A stretch of DNA of 5,674 bases from an uncultured Oscillospiraceae bacterium (GTDB taxonomy: Bacteria; Bacillota; Clostridia; Oscillospirales; Ruminococcaceae). Positions 4,995 through 5,674 of this stretch are shown one piece after another (the first letter of the stretch is position 1; each line of letters opens with the position of its first letter). Location: positions 1 through 5,674 of the forward strand of contig USNZ01000100.1 in NCBI GenBank assembly GCA_900556255.1, in the 5' to 3' direction. Both the position numbers and the translations under genes were made by a program. The notes under the pieces are model-generated. The model made no database searches, was not told the DNA's origin, and was given only the letters and a program-made list of their open reading frames with translations.

Positions 4995-5674
4995 TTACAG
5001 CTCTGCAACGGCGGCCTCGATCATGCGCTGCGCCTCTGCGACAACAGCCTCGTCCTCAGGGGCAAGGTTCGGCAGCGGGTCGCGCACGCCGCCCAGCTCC
5101 AGGCCGTACATGCGGCGCAGGATTTCCTTCTGCACGGCGTACAGGTTGCCCTTGGCCTCGCACATTTTGTAGATGATGCGGTCGGCCTTGTACTGGATGG
5201 CGCGGGCTGCGGGCAGGTCGCCCTTTTCGATCAGCTCGTTCATGCGGATAAACAGTTCGGGCATAACGGCGTAGGTGCCGCCGATGCCGCCGTCGGCACC
5301 CATGGCACGGCCGGAGACAAACTGCTCGTCGGGGCCGTTAAAGACGGCAAAGCCATCTTCGCCGCGGGCGGCAATGCCGGCGTCCTTGAACAGCTGAATG
5401 TCCTGCGTGGGCATGGAGGAGTTCTTGACCGCGACAACGTTGGGGTTCTTGAGCATCTCCTGCAGCAGGGGCATGGTCAGCGCGGTGCCGGCCAGCTGCG
5501 GAATGTTGTAGATGATGAACTCGGTGTTGGGGGCGGCGGCGCTCATGGCGTTCCAGTAGTCGGCGATGGCGTGGTTGGGCAGGTGGAAGTAAATCGGCGG
5601 GATGGCGGCGATGGCGTCAACGCCGCATTTTTCGGCGTGGGCGGCCAGCTCGACGGAATCGGCGGTGTTGTTGC
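4995..5674 (-). CDS. nanA: N-acetylneuraminate lyase, 5' end cut by window edge
   Basis: The frame is open to the right edge, giving 225 codons of the C-terminal part. The internal ATG at 5546 is not the start, because clear lyase sequence lies upstream of it (AAIPPIYFHLPNHAIADYW). The enzyme is a class I aldolase of the DHDPS/NAL family that splits Neu5Ac into ManNAc and pyruvate. Counting from the first full codon in the window, IIYNIPQLAG carries Tyr55 and VVAVKNSS carries the Schiff-base Lys83. Their 28-residue separation equals Tyr137-Lys165 of E. coli NanA. FNGPDE (111-116) and GADGGIGGTY match the substrate-binding region that is NGYDE and GADGGIGSTY in E. coli, which favours NAL over dihydrodipicolinate synthase. 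About 80 N-terminal residues are missing, assuming the usual length near 300. It is the first nan gene in view and is followed by nanQ after 12 nt. Confidence 0.93.
   Translation of the reverse strand, partial: NNTADSVELAAHAEKCGVDAIAAIPPIYFHLPNHAIADYWNAMSAAAPNTEFIIYNIPQLAGTALTMPLLQEMLKNPNVVAVKNSSMPTQDIQLFKDAGIAARGEDGFAVFNGPDEQFVSGRAMGADGGIGGTYAVMPELFIRMNELIEKGDLPAARAIQYKADRIIYKMCEAKGNLYAVQKEILRRMYGLELGGVRDPLPNLAPEDEAVVAEAQRMIEAAVAEL

Noticed and set aside
4995..5674. Dihydrodipicolinate synthase (dapA) as an alternative to nanA
   Set aside because: The Schiff-base lysine region is compatible with both, but the NGPDE and GADGGIGGTY regions and the adjacent nanQ, nanE and nanK point to the sialic acid lyase.

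Overview
The window looks like chromosome from a GC-rich, low-GC-phylum (Firmicutes/Bacillota) gut anaerobe. Strong AGGAGG-type ribosome sites, Clostridia-like sialic acid enzymes and GC-rich third codon positions suggest an Oscillospiraceae/Ruminococcaceae relative such as Faecalibacterium or Subdoligranulum. That placement is an inference from style, not from a search. There are six real genes, one of them cut by the right edge. No tRNA, rRNA, CRISPR array, insertion sequence or phage gene was seen.

Left part (1-2800). A 483-aa XRE-type helix-turn-helix regulator with a long C-terminal region that I cannot assign lies on the minus strand (1544 to 93). It is divergent from a 318-aa membrane-anchored alpha/beta hydrolase on the plus strand (1796 to 2752). 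The roughly 250-bp region between them holds two readable sigma-A-type promoters, both with a TTGCGA -35 box and a 17-bp spacer. Each is overlapped by a different perfect inverted repeat that looks like an operator. Downstream of the regulator, at 1-92, are two further hairpins.

Right part (2834 to the edge, all minus strand). This is a sialic acid (N-acetylneuraminate) catabolic cluster transcribed nanA - nanQ/yhcH - nanE - nanK. NanA splits Neu5Ac into ManNAc and pyruvate. The YhcH/NanQ-family protein probably handles the sugar anomer. NanK phosphorylates ManNAc, and NanE epimerises ManNAc-6-P to GlcNAc-6-P for the amino sugar/glycolytic route. The transporter, any nan regulator and nagA/nagB are not in view and may lie beyond the right edge. 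NanK and the hydrolase converge on a strong, shared, bidirectional terminator (2762-2800).

The cluster is tightly packed (12 nt between nanA and nanQ, 10 nt between nanE and nanK), except that a terminator-like hairpin (4492-4528) sits between nanQ and nanE. It implies that nanE-nanK are expressed at a lower or separately controlled level. I see no clearly new biological system. The points most worth attention are the internal nan hairpin, the two operator-like palindromes and the unassigned sensor-like part of the XRE regulator.
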